A stretch of DNA of 41,278 bases from Inquilinus limosus (GTDB lineage Bacteria > Pseudomonadota > Alphaproteobacteria > DSM-16000 > Inquilinaceae), in NCBI GenBank assembly GCA_019508225.1, contig JAEKLZ010000189.1:1-41278 (forward strand), given 5' to 3'. This document shows, piece after piece, positions 15,568 through 22,605 of this stretch. A program made the translations under genes and the position numbers. The notes below the pieces were generated by a model. The model saw only the letters and a list, made by a program, of their open reading frames with translations. It ran no database searches and was not told the DNA's origin. Every line of letters begins with the position of its first letter. The first letter of the stretch is position 1.

Positions 15568-16521
15568 TCAGCGTTCCGCTTGCCGCATCGAAGGGTGCCA
15601 GAAGGTGGTCGCCCGCTCCACCAGCGCGAGCAGCCCGTAGGAGGCGGAGCCGGCGATGGCCGCCACCAGGATGGTGGCCCAGACCATGTCGACATTGAGC
15701 CGCGCCACCTCGGTCGAGATGCGGAAGCCCATGCCGTAGATCGGGGTGCCGAAGAACTCGGCCACGATGGCGCCGATCAGGGCCAGGGTGGCGTTCAGCT
15801 TCAGCGCGTTGAAGATGAAGGGCAGCGCGCCCGGCAGCCGCAGCTTCAGCAGCGTCTGCCGGTAGCTGGCGGCGTAGGAGCGCATCAGGTCGCGCTCCAT
15901 CGCCCCGGCAGCCTCCAGCCCGGCCAGCGCGTTCACCAGCATCGGGAAGAAGGTCATGACCACGACCACCGCGGCCTTGGAGTGCCAGTCGAAGCCGAAC
16001 CACATGATCATAATGGGCGCGATGCCGACGATCGGCATGGCCGAGACGGCGGAGCCGAGCGGCAGCAGTCCGCGCTGCAGGAAGGGCGACCGGTCGATCG
16101 CCACCGCCGTCAGGAAGCCGGTGCCGGAGCCGATCAGGAAGCCCGGGATGGCCGAGCGGATGAAGGTCTGGAAGAAGTCGACCCAGAGGGTGTCGAGGCT
16201 GCCGATGAAACGGGCGCCGATCTGCGACGGCGCCGGCAGCAGGATCTGCGGCACCTGGAAGCCGGTAACCAGCACCTGCCACAGCCACAGGATCAGCGCG
16301 CCGAACAGGACCGGCACGGCGATGCCGGCGGCGCGGCCCGGTACCGGCGACAAGCCGCGCAGCGCCAGCCAGACCGCGGCCGCCGCCACCAGGATCGGCA
16401 GGGCGATCCAGGCGGTGCCGGCTGCGAACACGCCGCCGTCGCCGATCCACCACAGCACGAAGCCGGCCAGGACCAGGGCGAGCGCGAGCCAGCCGAGGCT
16501 GCGGAGCACGCGCGCGCTCAT
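15568..16521 (-). CDS. ABC transporter permease 2 (SsuC/ThiX-like)
   Basis: 317 residues. The N-terminal 90 or so residues form two or three extra membrane helices; the second half is the usual binding-protein-dependent transport domain with the EAA loop (AMERDLMRSYAAS..KLRLPGALPFIFNALK, about residues 205-240). The ATG at 16521 overlaps the stop of permease 1 by four bases (ATGA), showing translational coupling. The two permeases differ enough that they are likely a heterodimer in one transporter with the ATPase at 17776-18603 and the NMT1-like binding protein downstream. Confidence 0.92.
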   Translation of the reverse strand: MSARVLRSLGWLALALVLAGFVLWWIGDGGVFAAGTAWIALPILVAAAAVWLALRGLSPVPGRAAGIAVPVLFGALILWLWQVLVTGFQVPQILLPAPSQIGARFIGSLDTLWVDFFQTFIRSAIPGFLIGSGTGFLTAVAIDRSPFLQRGLLPLGSAVSAMPIVGIAPIMIMWFGFDWHSKAAVVVVMTFFPMLVNALAGLEAAGAMERDLMRSYAASYRQTLLKLRLPGALPFIFNALKLNATLALIGAIVAEFFGTPIYGMGFRISTEVARLNVDMVWATILVAAIAGSASYGLLALVERATTFWHPSMRQAER

Positions 16522-17438
16522 CCCCGCCCTCCGCGGCTGGCGATCACGGCGCGTTCGGTCAGGGTGACGGCGAAGACGCAGAGCAGGGCCAGGACCGCCG
16601 CCATCACCAGCGCCGACCACAGCTGGATCATCTGGCCGAAATAGGAGCCGGTCAGCAGCCGGGCGCCGATGCCGGCCTGGGCGCCGGTCGGCAGCTCGCC
16701 GACGATGGCGCCGACCAGGGCCAGCGAGATGCCGATCTTCAGGCTGGGGAACAGGAACGGCACCGCCGCCGGCCAGCGCAGCTTCCAGAACACCTGGGCG
16801 CCCCGGGCCGAGTAGGTGCGCATCAGGTCGAGCTGCAGCGGGTCGGGCGATCGAAGGCCCTTGACCATGCCGATGGTGACCGGGAAGAAGCTGAGATAGG
16901 CCGAGATGATCGATTTCGGCACCACGCCGGTGAGGCCGATATTGCCGAGCACGACCACGATCATCGGCGCGATCGCCAGGATCGGCACGGTCTGGCTGGC
17001 GATCACCCATGGCATCAGCGACCGGTCGAGCGTTGGCACATGGACGATGCCGACGGCGAGCAGGATGCCGAGCAGTGTGCCGAGCACGAAGCCGACCAGG
17101 GTCGAGCTCATCGTCACCCAGGCGTGGTAGACGAGGCTGCGGTTGCTGGTGACCGGCCGGCCGACGGTGCTGCCCCACAGATCGGTCGCGACCTGGTCCG
17201 GCGTCGGCAGCAGCGGCCGGTCGAGCTTCCAGATCGCGTCGAAGAACTGCGCCGTTGTCCAGTCCGGCCCGGCGCGGTTCAGCCGCTCCACCGCCGCCGG
17301 CGCGTTCAGCCAGAACGAGCCGAGATACCAGAGGACCAGGAAGGCGCCGAGCACGGTCGCCAGCGGCAACGCCCGCCCGCCCTTGAGCCGCGCCCAGGTG
17401 CCGGGGCGGGCCGGCAAGGATTCGGCGAGGGCGGTCAC
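16518..17438 (-). CDS. ABC transporter permease 1 (SsuC/ThiX-like)
   Basis: 306 residues with a first helix near 27-45 and a transport domain from about 105 onward. The EAA loop reads DLMRTYSARGAQVFWKLRWPAAVPFLFPSLK (in part). Helices such as AWVTMSSTLVGFVLGTLLGILLAVGI match family permeases for nitrate, taurine, thiamine precursors and pyrimidines. It overlaps permease 2 by four bases. It is separated from the ATPase gene upstream by 337 bp carrying two palindromic repeat units, so the transporter operon is split by a repeat element. Confidence 0.92.
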   Translation of the reverse strand: MTALAESLPARPGTWARLKGGRALPLATVLGAFLVLWYLGSFWLNAPAAVERLNRAGPDWTTAQFFDAIWKLDRPLLPTPDQVATDLWGSTVGRPVTSNRSLVYHAWVTMSSTLVGFVLGTLLGILLAVGIVHVPTLDRSLMPWVIASQTVPILAIAPMIVVVLGNIGLTGVVPKSIISAYLSFFPVTIGMVKGLRSPDPLQLDLMRTYSARGAQVFWKLRWPAAVPFLFPSLKIGISLALVGAIVGELPTGAQAGIGARLLTGSYFGQMIQLWSALVMAAVLALLCVFAVTLTERAVIASRGGRG

Positions 17439-17775
17439 GGGGCTTCACCCCGAAGCCGGTCTTTTGCTTTGCCTCTCCCGCCTGCGGGAGAGGTCGGAGA
17501 CGCGAAGCGGCTCCGGGTGAGGGCCTGCGGCCGTGACCCCCCGGAGCAGCAGCGGCCAGGATATGAACGGATCATCGGCTCGCTTATGGCAAGGCCGCGC
17601 CCTCGGCGAGACCGAGCCGTCCCCTCACCCGGACATCCTTCGGATGTCCGACCTCTCCCGCAAACGGGAGAGGCAACGCACTCCGACGTCAACGCCTGTC
17701 CTGCCAATCCCGAGATGTGTGAATGCCCTAGCCCCTCCCGCGAGAAGAGAGGAGACAAGCTAAAGGCACATTCAG
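17439..17775. other. 337-bp gap inside the ABC transporter gene set
   Basis: No gene is credible here. The gap between the ATPase and permease genes holds two inverted half-units of palindrome family 2 (17468-17527 and 17620-17676) and about 90 bp of unremarkable sequence between them. Transcription from the ATPase side must read through these hairpins to reach the permeases. Confidence 0.8.
17468..17676. repeat. Composite extragenic palindrome, family 2, copy 2
   Basis: The first half-unit (17468-17527) reads GCCTCTCCCGCCTGCGGGAG, then AGGTCGGAG..CTCCGGGTGAGGGC. The second (17620-17676) is inverted: CCCTCACCCGGACATCC, TTC, GGATGTCCGACC, then CTCTCCCGCAAACGGGAGAG. Stems and order match the copy at 4814-4950, with a longer spacer between halves. 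It lies within the transporter operon, where it could stabilise upstream mRNA or lower permease expression. Confidence 0.85.
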
Positions 17776-18603
17776 TCATTCGTAGGAATGCCCGGCCCGC
17801 AGGCCTTCGCGGACCTGCTGGGCGATGGCGAGGAATTCCGGGGTCTCGCGGATGTCGAGGTCGCGCTGGCGCGGCAGGTCGCTGTCGATCACGTCGAGGA
17901 TCCGGCCCGGCCGCGGCGACATCACCACGATCTTGGAGGACAGGAACACCGCCTCCGGGATCGAATGGGTGACGAAGATCACGGTCAGGTTGCTGCGGTT
18001 CCACAGGTCCAGCAGATGAACGTTGAGGTTGTCGCGGGTGATCTCATCGAGCGCGCCGAAGGGCTCGTCCATCAGCAGCAGCTTCGGCTGAAAGCCCAGC
18101 GCGCGGGCGATCGACACGCGCTGCTGCATACCGCCGGAGAGCTGCCAGGGGAACTTCTTCTCGAACTGGCCGAGCCCGACGGTGCCGAGCGCCGCCCGCG
18201 CCCGCTCCTGCCGCTCCGCCGCCGGCACGCCCATGATCTCGAGCGGCAGCTCGACATTGCGGCGGACATTGCGCCAGGGATACAGCGCCGGGGCCTGGAA
18301 CACGTAGCCATAGGCACGGGCCAGCCGCGCCTGCTCCGGCGTCATCCCGTTCACCGTGACCGAGCCGGCGGTCGGCCGCACCAGATCGGCCACCACCCGC
18401 ATCAGCGTGGTCTTGCCGCAGCCGGACGGGCCGATCAGCGACACGAACTCGCCCTCGCCGATGGTCAGGTCGACATCCTGCAGCGCCACCACCGGCGCAT
18501 CGGCGGTCTGGAAGGTCAGGCCGAGGCGCCGGGCCTCGACCACCGGCGGGGCGGCGGACGCCGTCTGCGAGAGCTGCTCGGGCCTGACCGCCGACACCGC
18601 CAT
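17776..18603 (-). CDS. ABC transporter ATP-binding protein (SsuB/TauB-like)
   Basis: 275 residues with Walker A GPSGCGKTT (58-66), the Q loop in YVFQAPALYPW, signature LSGGMQQR (about 155-162), Walker B LLLMDEPFGALDE (about 174-186) and the switch histidine in VTHSIPEAV. It energises the transporter formed with the two permeases and the NMT1-like binding protein on the same strand. The start ATG at 18603 comes 3 bp after the stop of the amidohydrolase gene, which links transport to the catabolic genes upstream in one transcription unit. The palindrome-bearing gap to the permeases is the only large break. Confidence 0.95.
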   Translation of the reverse strand: MAVSAVRPEQLSQTASAAPPVVEARRLGLTFQTADAPVVALQDVDLTIGEGEFVSLIGPSGCGKTTLMRVVADLVRPTAGSVTVNGMTPEQARLARAYGYVFQAPALYPWRNVRRNVELPLEIMGVPAAERQERARAALGTVGLGQFEKKFPWQLSGGMQQRVSIARALGFQPKLLLMDEPFGALDEITRDNLNVHLLDLWNRSNLTVIFVTHSIPEAVFLSSKIVVMSPRPGRILDVIDSDLPRQRDLDIRETPEFLAIAQQVREGLRAGHSYE

Positions 18604-18606
18604 GCC

Positions 18607-19857
18607 TCAGCCCGCCTTCTGTTCGAGCGAGCGGTCGTGGTCGAGCACGGCGCGCAGCAACACATTGGCCCCGGCGGCGGCGTGGTCGAACTCGATGCTC
18701 TCCTCCTCATTGTGGCTGATCCCTTCGCGGCACGGCACGAAGATCATCGCGGTCGGCGCTACCCGGGCGATATAGGCCGAATCATGCCCCGGGCCGGAAA
18801 CGATGCGGCGATGGCTGAAGCCGTTGGCCCGGGCGGCGTTCTCCACCGCGTCGATGCAGGCCGGGTCGAACTTCACTGCCGGCGAATCCCAGATCGCCTC
18901 AACCTTGACCTCGAGCTTCAGCTCGGCCGCGATCCGCTCGATCGCCGCCCGCGCCTCTTTCTCCATCACCCCGATCTTGGCATCGTCGGGGTTGCGGTAA
19001 TCGATGGTGAAGAACACCTCGCCCGGGATGACGTTGCGGCTGTTCGGCCGGACCTCGACCAGACCGACCGTGGCGACCGCATCCGCGGTGGTGTCGCCGA
19101 CCGCGATCACCGCCTCGATCATCCGGGCGGCGCCGCGCAGCGCGTCGCGCCGCAGCCGCATCGGGGTCGAGCCGGCATGGCTTTCGCGGCCGGTCACCGT
19201 CACCTCGTACCAGCGCATGCCCTGCACGCCGGTGACCACGCCGATCACCTTCTCCTCGTTCTCGAGGATCGGTCCCTGCTCGATATGCAGCTCGAAATGG
19301 GCGCCGAGCTTGCGCTGCCCTACCGGGACCGGGCCGCGATAGCCGATCCGGTCCAGCTCGTCGCCGAAGCGCAGGCCGTCGCGGTCCTCGCGGCTGTAGG
19401 CGTACTCCTTGGTGAACACCCCGGCGAAGACGCCGGAGGCCAGCATCGCCGGGGCGAAGCGGGAGCCTTCCTCATTGGTCCAGTTGATCACCTCGATCGG
19501 CGCATTGGTCTCGTAGCCGGTGTCGTGCAGGGTGCGCAGCAGCTCCAGCCCCGACAGCACGCCGAGGATGCCGTCGAACTTGCCGCCCGTCGGCTGGGTG
19601 TCGAGATGGCTGCCGATGCAGATCGGCGGCAGCGCATTATCCCGGCCCGGCCGGCGGGCGAACATGTTGCCGACCTCGTCGACGGTGACGGTGCAGCCGA
19701 CCGCCTCGCATTGCGTCCTGAACCAGTCCCGCACCTGCTTGTCCAGGTCGGTCAGGGTCAGGCGCTTGACCCCGCCCTTCGGGGTCTTGCCGAGCTCGGC
19801 GGTCTCCATGATCGCGTCCCAGAGCCGCTGCGGGTCGATCTGGATGTTCTGCTGCAT
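18607..19857 (-). CDS. Zn-dependent hydantoinase/carbamoylase family amidase (probable N-carbamoyl-beta-alanine amidohydrolase)
   Basis: 416 residues of the M20-like amidase family that includes beta-ureidopropionase (PydC), allantoate amidohydrolase and L-N-carbamoylases. Metal ligands are visible: His84 and Asp95 in GSHLDTQPTGGKFDGILG, Glu130 in TNEEGSRF, His191 in HIEQGP and His382 in SHNEEES. The dimer-domain substrate residues lie in GRESHAGSTPM and RPNSRNVIPG. The ATG at 19857 has GAGG eight bases upstream; a GTG at 19863 is an alternative. Next to preT and preA, the expected reaction is release of ammonia and CO2 from N-carbamoyl-beta-alanine (or the beta-aminoisobutyrate analogue), the last step of reductive pyrimidine breakdown. 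That specificity is inferred from context. Confidence 0.88.
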   Translation of the reverse strand: MQQNIQIDPQRLWDAIMETAELGKTPKGGVKRLTLTDLDKQVRDWFRTQCEAVGCTVTVDEVGNMFARRPGRDNALPPICIGSHLDTQPTGGKFDGILGVLSGLELLRTLHDTGYETNAPIEVINWTNEEGSRFAPAMLASGVFAGVFTKEYAYSREDRDGLRFGDELDRIGYRGPVPVGQRKLGAHFELHIEQGPILENEEKVIGVVTGVQGMRWYEVTVTGRESHAGSTPMRLRRDALRGAARMIEAVIAVGDTTADAVATVGLVEVRPNSRNVIPGEVFFTIDYRNPDDAKIGVMEKEARAAIERIAAELKLEVKVEAIWDSPAVKFDPACIDAVENAARANGFSHRRIVSGPGHDSAYIARVAPTAMIFVPCREGISHNEEESIEFDHAAAGANVLLRAVLDHDRSLEQKAG

Positions 19858-19885
19858 CGTCACGTCCTCGGGCCCGATCCTTCGA

Positions 19886-20407
19886 TCAGACCGGCTTGCG
19901 GATGAACTCGCCCTCGATGGTCGAGGCCGGCTGGCCCGCCACCTCGCGGGTATAGGCCAGCTTCAGATGGGTGGTGTCGACCAGGGTGCGGCGGTAGAGC
20001 TGGCGCTCGACCTTGCCGTCCTTGGTGGTGCCGACAACCTCGACCGTCAGGGTCGGGCCCGACAGGCTGGCGGTGGCATAGGCGCGGTCGGCCGGGACCG
20101 TGGCGGTCCAGAAGTTCGGCCGGGTCGAGGGCTGGAAGCCCAGCTCACGCTCCCGGAACTCCAGCCCGTCGGCGGCATCGCCGGCCTGGACGTTGCGCCA
20201 GAACAGCCGGAAGCCGCCGTCGGTCCGCGGCTCGACGATCACAGCCGAGGCGCGCTGCACCTCCTCCTGGCTCGAGCCGATCCAGGAGCCGGCGAAATCG
20301 TCGATCTTCGCTTCCGCCACCGGTCCGGATGCCGGCTGCTTGCCGGCGCATCCGGCGAGCGCTGCGGCCATGATCCCCACCAGCACCGCGCGTCGCATGA
20401 CAGCCAT
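19886..20407 (-). CDS. Small lipoprotein of unknown function in the pyrimidine locus
   Basis: 173 residues starting at the ATG at 20407, preceded by GAGGGGTACG. The N-terminus RRAVLVGIMAAALAGCAG is a lipoprotein signal with lipobox LAGC, so the mature protein would begin at about Cys20. The rest looks like a beta-rich lipocalin-type domain: FAGSWIGSSQEEVQR, GGFRLFWRNV, GPTLTVEVVGT and LKLAYTREV. I do not recognise a named family. It lies 99 bp after preA and 28 bp before the carbamoylase-type gene on the same strand. A role in substrate handling at the outer membrane is possible, but nothing in the sequence proves a link to pyrimidines. Confidence 0.8.
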   Translation of the reverse strand: MAVMRRAVLVGIMAAALAGCAGKQPASGPVAEAKIDDFAGSWIGSSQEEVQRASAVIVEPRTDGGFRLFWRNVQAGDAADGLEFRERELGFQPSTRPNFWTATVPADRAYATASLSGPTLTVEVVGTTKDGKVERQLYRRTLVDTTHLKLAYTREVAGQPASTIEGEFIRKPV

Positions 20408-20506
20408 CGTACCCCTCGCTTCTTTTTCGCATCGAATGATTGGAAGGGCGCCATCATGACCGATCGCCCCCGAGCCGACGATGCCAAATTGCATCGAAGT
20501 AAGGGG

Positions 20507-21787
20507 TTATTCGGCGGCGTCCTTGCGCATCGGATTGTTGGGGTGATACTGCCAGTTCAGATAGGGCCGGCCGGTGTCGACCGTTTCCATGGTGATGCAG
20601 TTGTCGACCGGGCAGACATGCATGCACAGGTTGCAGCCGACGCACTCTTCCTCATTGATCTCGTAGCGCCGGCCGCCCTCCGGCGTGCGCAGCGCGAAGA
20701 TCGACTGGTGCGAGGTGTCCTCGCAGGCGATGTAGCACTTGCCGCACTGGATGCAGGCGTCCTGGTTGATGTTGGCGATCGACTTGAAGTTGATGTTCAG
20801 GTCCTGCCATTCGACGAAATTCGGCACCGCCAGGCCCTGGAAGGCGCGGGTTCCGGCATAGCCCTTCTCGTCCATCCAGTTGGCCAGGCCGGACGACATG
20901 TCCTCGACGATCTTGAAGCCATGGGTCATCGCCGCGGTGCAGACCTGGACGTTGGTGGCGCCCAGCGCCATGAACTCCGCCGCGTCGCGCCAGGTCGAGA
21001 TGCCGCCGATCGCCGAGATCGCCATGCCCTGGCATTCCGGATCGCGGGCGATCTGGCCGACCATGCGCAGCGCGATCGGCTTCACCGCCGGCCCGCAATA
21101 GCCGCCATGGGTGCCCAGGCCGTCGACCGTCGGCGTCGGCGCCATCAGATCGAGATCGATCGAGACGATCGACTGGATGGTGTTGATCAGCGACACCGCG
21201 TCGGCGCCGCCGCGCTTGGCCGCCCGGGCCGGCCCGAGGATGTTGGTGATGTTCGGCGTCAGCTTCACGATCACCGGCATGCGCGTGTACTGCTTGCACC
21301 AGCGCGCGACCATCTCGACGTATTCCGGCACCTGGCCGACGGCGGAGCCCATGCCGCGTTCCGACATCCCGTGCGGGCAGCCGAAGTTCAGTTCGATGCC
21401 GTCGGCGCCGGTGTCCTCGACCAGCGGCAGGATCGACTTCCAGCTCTGCTCCTCGCACGGCACCATCAGCGACACGATCATCGCCCGGTCCGGCCAGTCG
21501 CGCTTGACCTGCTTGATCTCGCGCAGGTTCAGCTCCAGCGGCCGGTCGGTGATCAGCTCGATGTTGTTCAGGCCGGCGACCCGGGTGCCGTTGTAGCTGA
21601 CGGCGCCGTAGCGGGAGGAGACGTTGACCACCGGCGGGTCCTCGCCCAGCGTCTTCCACACCACCCCGCCCCAGCCGGCGCGGAAGGCGCGGACGACGTT
21701 GTATTCCTTGTCCGTCGGCGGCGCCGAGGCCAGCCAGTACGGGTTCGGGGAGCGAATCCCCAGGAAGTTGTTGCTCAGATCGGCCAT
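20507..21787 (-). CDS. preA: NAD(P)-dependent dihydropyrimidine dehydrogenase subunit PreA
   Basis: 426 residues. The N-terminal FMN-binding barrel (about 1-310) matches dihydropyrimidine dehydrogenase: substrate and catalytic residues sit in ELNFGCPHG (Asn134, Cys137, His139), with KLTPNITNI and GGISTWRDA for FMN contacts. The C-terminus carries two 4Fe-4S clusters, CIQCGKCYIAC (about 343-353) and CVGCNLCMHVCP (about 381-392). With PreT it reduces uracil and thymine to the 5,6-dihydro forms. The start at 21787 has GGAGG five bases upstream. In most genomes preT and preA are directly adjacent; here 818 bp containing a toxin-antitoxin pair separate them, although both genes look intact. Confidence 0.96.
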   Translation of the reverse strand: MADLSNNFLGIRSPNPYWLASAPPTDKEYNVVRAFRAGWGGVVWKTLGEDPPVVNVSSRYGAVSYNGTRVAGLNNIELITDRPLELNLREIKQVKRDWPDRAMIVSLMVPCEEQSWKSILPLVEDTGADGIELNFGCPHGMSERGMGSAVGQVPEYVEMVARWCKQYTRMPVIVKLTPNITNILGPARAAKRGGADAVSLINTIQSIVSIDLDLMAPTPTVDGLGTHGGYCGPAVKPIALRMVGQIARDPECQGMAISAIGGISTWRDAAEFMALGATNVQVCTAAMTHGFKIVEDMSSGLANWMDEKGYAGTRAFQGLAVPNFVEWQDLNINFKSIANINQDACIQCGKCYIACEDTSHQSIFALRTPEGGRRYEINEEECVGCNLCMHVCPVDNCITMETVDTGRPYLNWQYHPNNPMRKDAAE

Positions 21788-21855
21788 GACAGCCTCCAGC
21801 TGGTGTTCCTCGGCTCTGCGGCCGCTTTCTCGTCCGACCGGCGGCGCCGGCCGGG

Positions 21856-22314
21856 TCAAACCGTCAACAGTGCCTCGATCTCGTCCGGCAGCCGGTCGCC
21901 GCGGAACGGGTTGCGCACGGTGACGCCGCCCAGCGCCACGCCGTCCGTCATGTCCTCGCTCAGCAGCGTGGTGCAGCCATGGCTGTCCGCGGTGGACAGC
22001 AGCATCGCATCCCAGTAGCCGAACCGCGCGGCGGCGGCTTCCCGTGTCGCCGTCATGGTGTTCGCCGTGGCCGGGGCAATGGTCGCGAACAACTCGATCC
22101 AATCGGCGACCTGGGCCGCGGCCTGCGCCGCCGGCAACAGGCGGCGGCGCTGCGAGGTGACATAGAACTCCCCCAGCGCCTGGATCGCGAGAACGCAATC
22201 CGTCTGCGCGGCGCGCTCGACGATCTCCTTCGCCCGGCTGTGCTTATCGCCCTCGGCGTTGTCGATCGCATAGATCAGGACGTTAGTGTCCAGGGTGAAC
22301 CGCCTATCGGTCAT
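21856..22314 (-). CDS. PIN-domain ribonuclease toxin (VapC-like)
   Basis: 152 residues of the PIN fold. The acidic active-site set is complete: Asp9 in LDTNVLIY, Glu49 in ALGEFYV, Asp102 in GYWDAMLL and Asp110 in STADSHG. The gene overlaps the preceding antitoxin gene by 11 bp, typical of type II toxin-antitoxin operons. PIN toxins cut RNA (often tRNA or rRNA) and are held inactive by the antitoxin; the target here is unknown. It lies between preT and preA on the same strand, 68 bp before the preA start, so transcripts from the preT promoter can pass through it. Confidence 0.92.
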   Translation of the reverse strand: MTDRRFTLDTNVLIYAIDNAEGDKHSRAKEIVERAAQTDCVLAIQALGEFYVTSQRRRLLPAAQAAAQVADWIELFATIAPATANTMTATREAAAARFGYWDAMLLSTADSHGCTTLLSEDMTDGVALGGVTVRNPFRGDRLPDEIEALLTV

Positions 22315-22567
22315 GCAGCGCATCCCGGTCGAAAGGCTCCGGCGATTCGCTGCGATATCCATGCGCCATGCGGGCGCGCGTCCGCTCCAGCGCCGCCTGC
22401 TGCGACGGGGTCAGGACGCGCCGGCGCGACACCGGTACCACCCGCGCCACGGGCTCGCCGCGGCGGGTGATGACGAATTCCTGGCCGGATTCGACCGCGC
22501 GGATCATCTCGGCGAAGCCCTGATTGGCCTCGCGCAGGGTGATGATGGTGCTGGATCCGCCGCTCAT
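22304..22567 (-). CDS. Phd/YefM-type antitoxin
   Basis: 87 residues. The N-terminal half matches the Phd/YefM DNA-binding fold: TIITLREANQGFAEMIRAVESGQEFVITRRGEPVARVVPV (in part). The C-terminal tail, rich in Arg, Glu and Ala, would wrap the toxin. The ATG at 22567 is preceded by GGAGG. It precedes the PIN toxin gene with an 11-bp overlap. A dyad with promoter-like AT content directly upstream (22585-22604) is the likely autoregulatory site. A VapB of the AbrB type is excluded by the Phd-like sequence. Confidence 0.9.
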   Translation of the reverse strand: MSGGSSTIITLREANQGFAEMIRAVESGQEFVITRRGEPVARVVPVSRRRVLTPSQQAALERTRARMAHGYRSESPEPFDRDALHDR

Positions 22568-22584
22568 GGCATCGCTCCTCCAAA

Positions 22585-22604
22585 TGCGCTACTTATGTAG
22601 CACA
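22585..22604 (-). promoter_or_regulatory. Candidate toxin-antitoxin operator
   Basis: TGCGCTAC and GTAGCACA, separated by TTAT, pair at seven of eight positions. The site fits inside the 38-bp gap between the preT stop and the antitoxin start codon and is the only AT-containing stretch there. Phd-type antitoxins bind such dyads to repress their own operon. Confidence 0.55.
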
Positions 22605-22605
22605 T

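Noticed and set aside
14471..15600. TPP riboswitch for the NMT1-like transporter
   Set aside because: Looked upstream of the binding protein and the ATPase on the minus strand; no thi-box features were seen.
13939..16644. A 901-codon plus-strand open frame
   Set aside because: It runs out of RTX gene 3 in another frame, through a terminator and over the antisense of the ABC genes. High GC content explains its length.
17788..19905. A 705-codon plus-strand open frame
   Set aside because: Antisense shadow of the ABC ATPase and amidase genes, rich in Arg, His and Asp as such shadows are.
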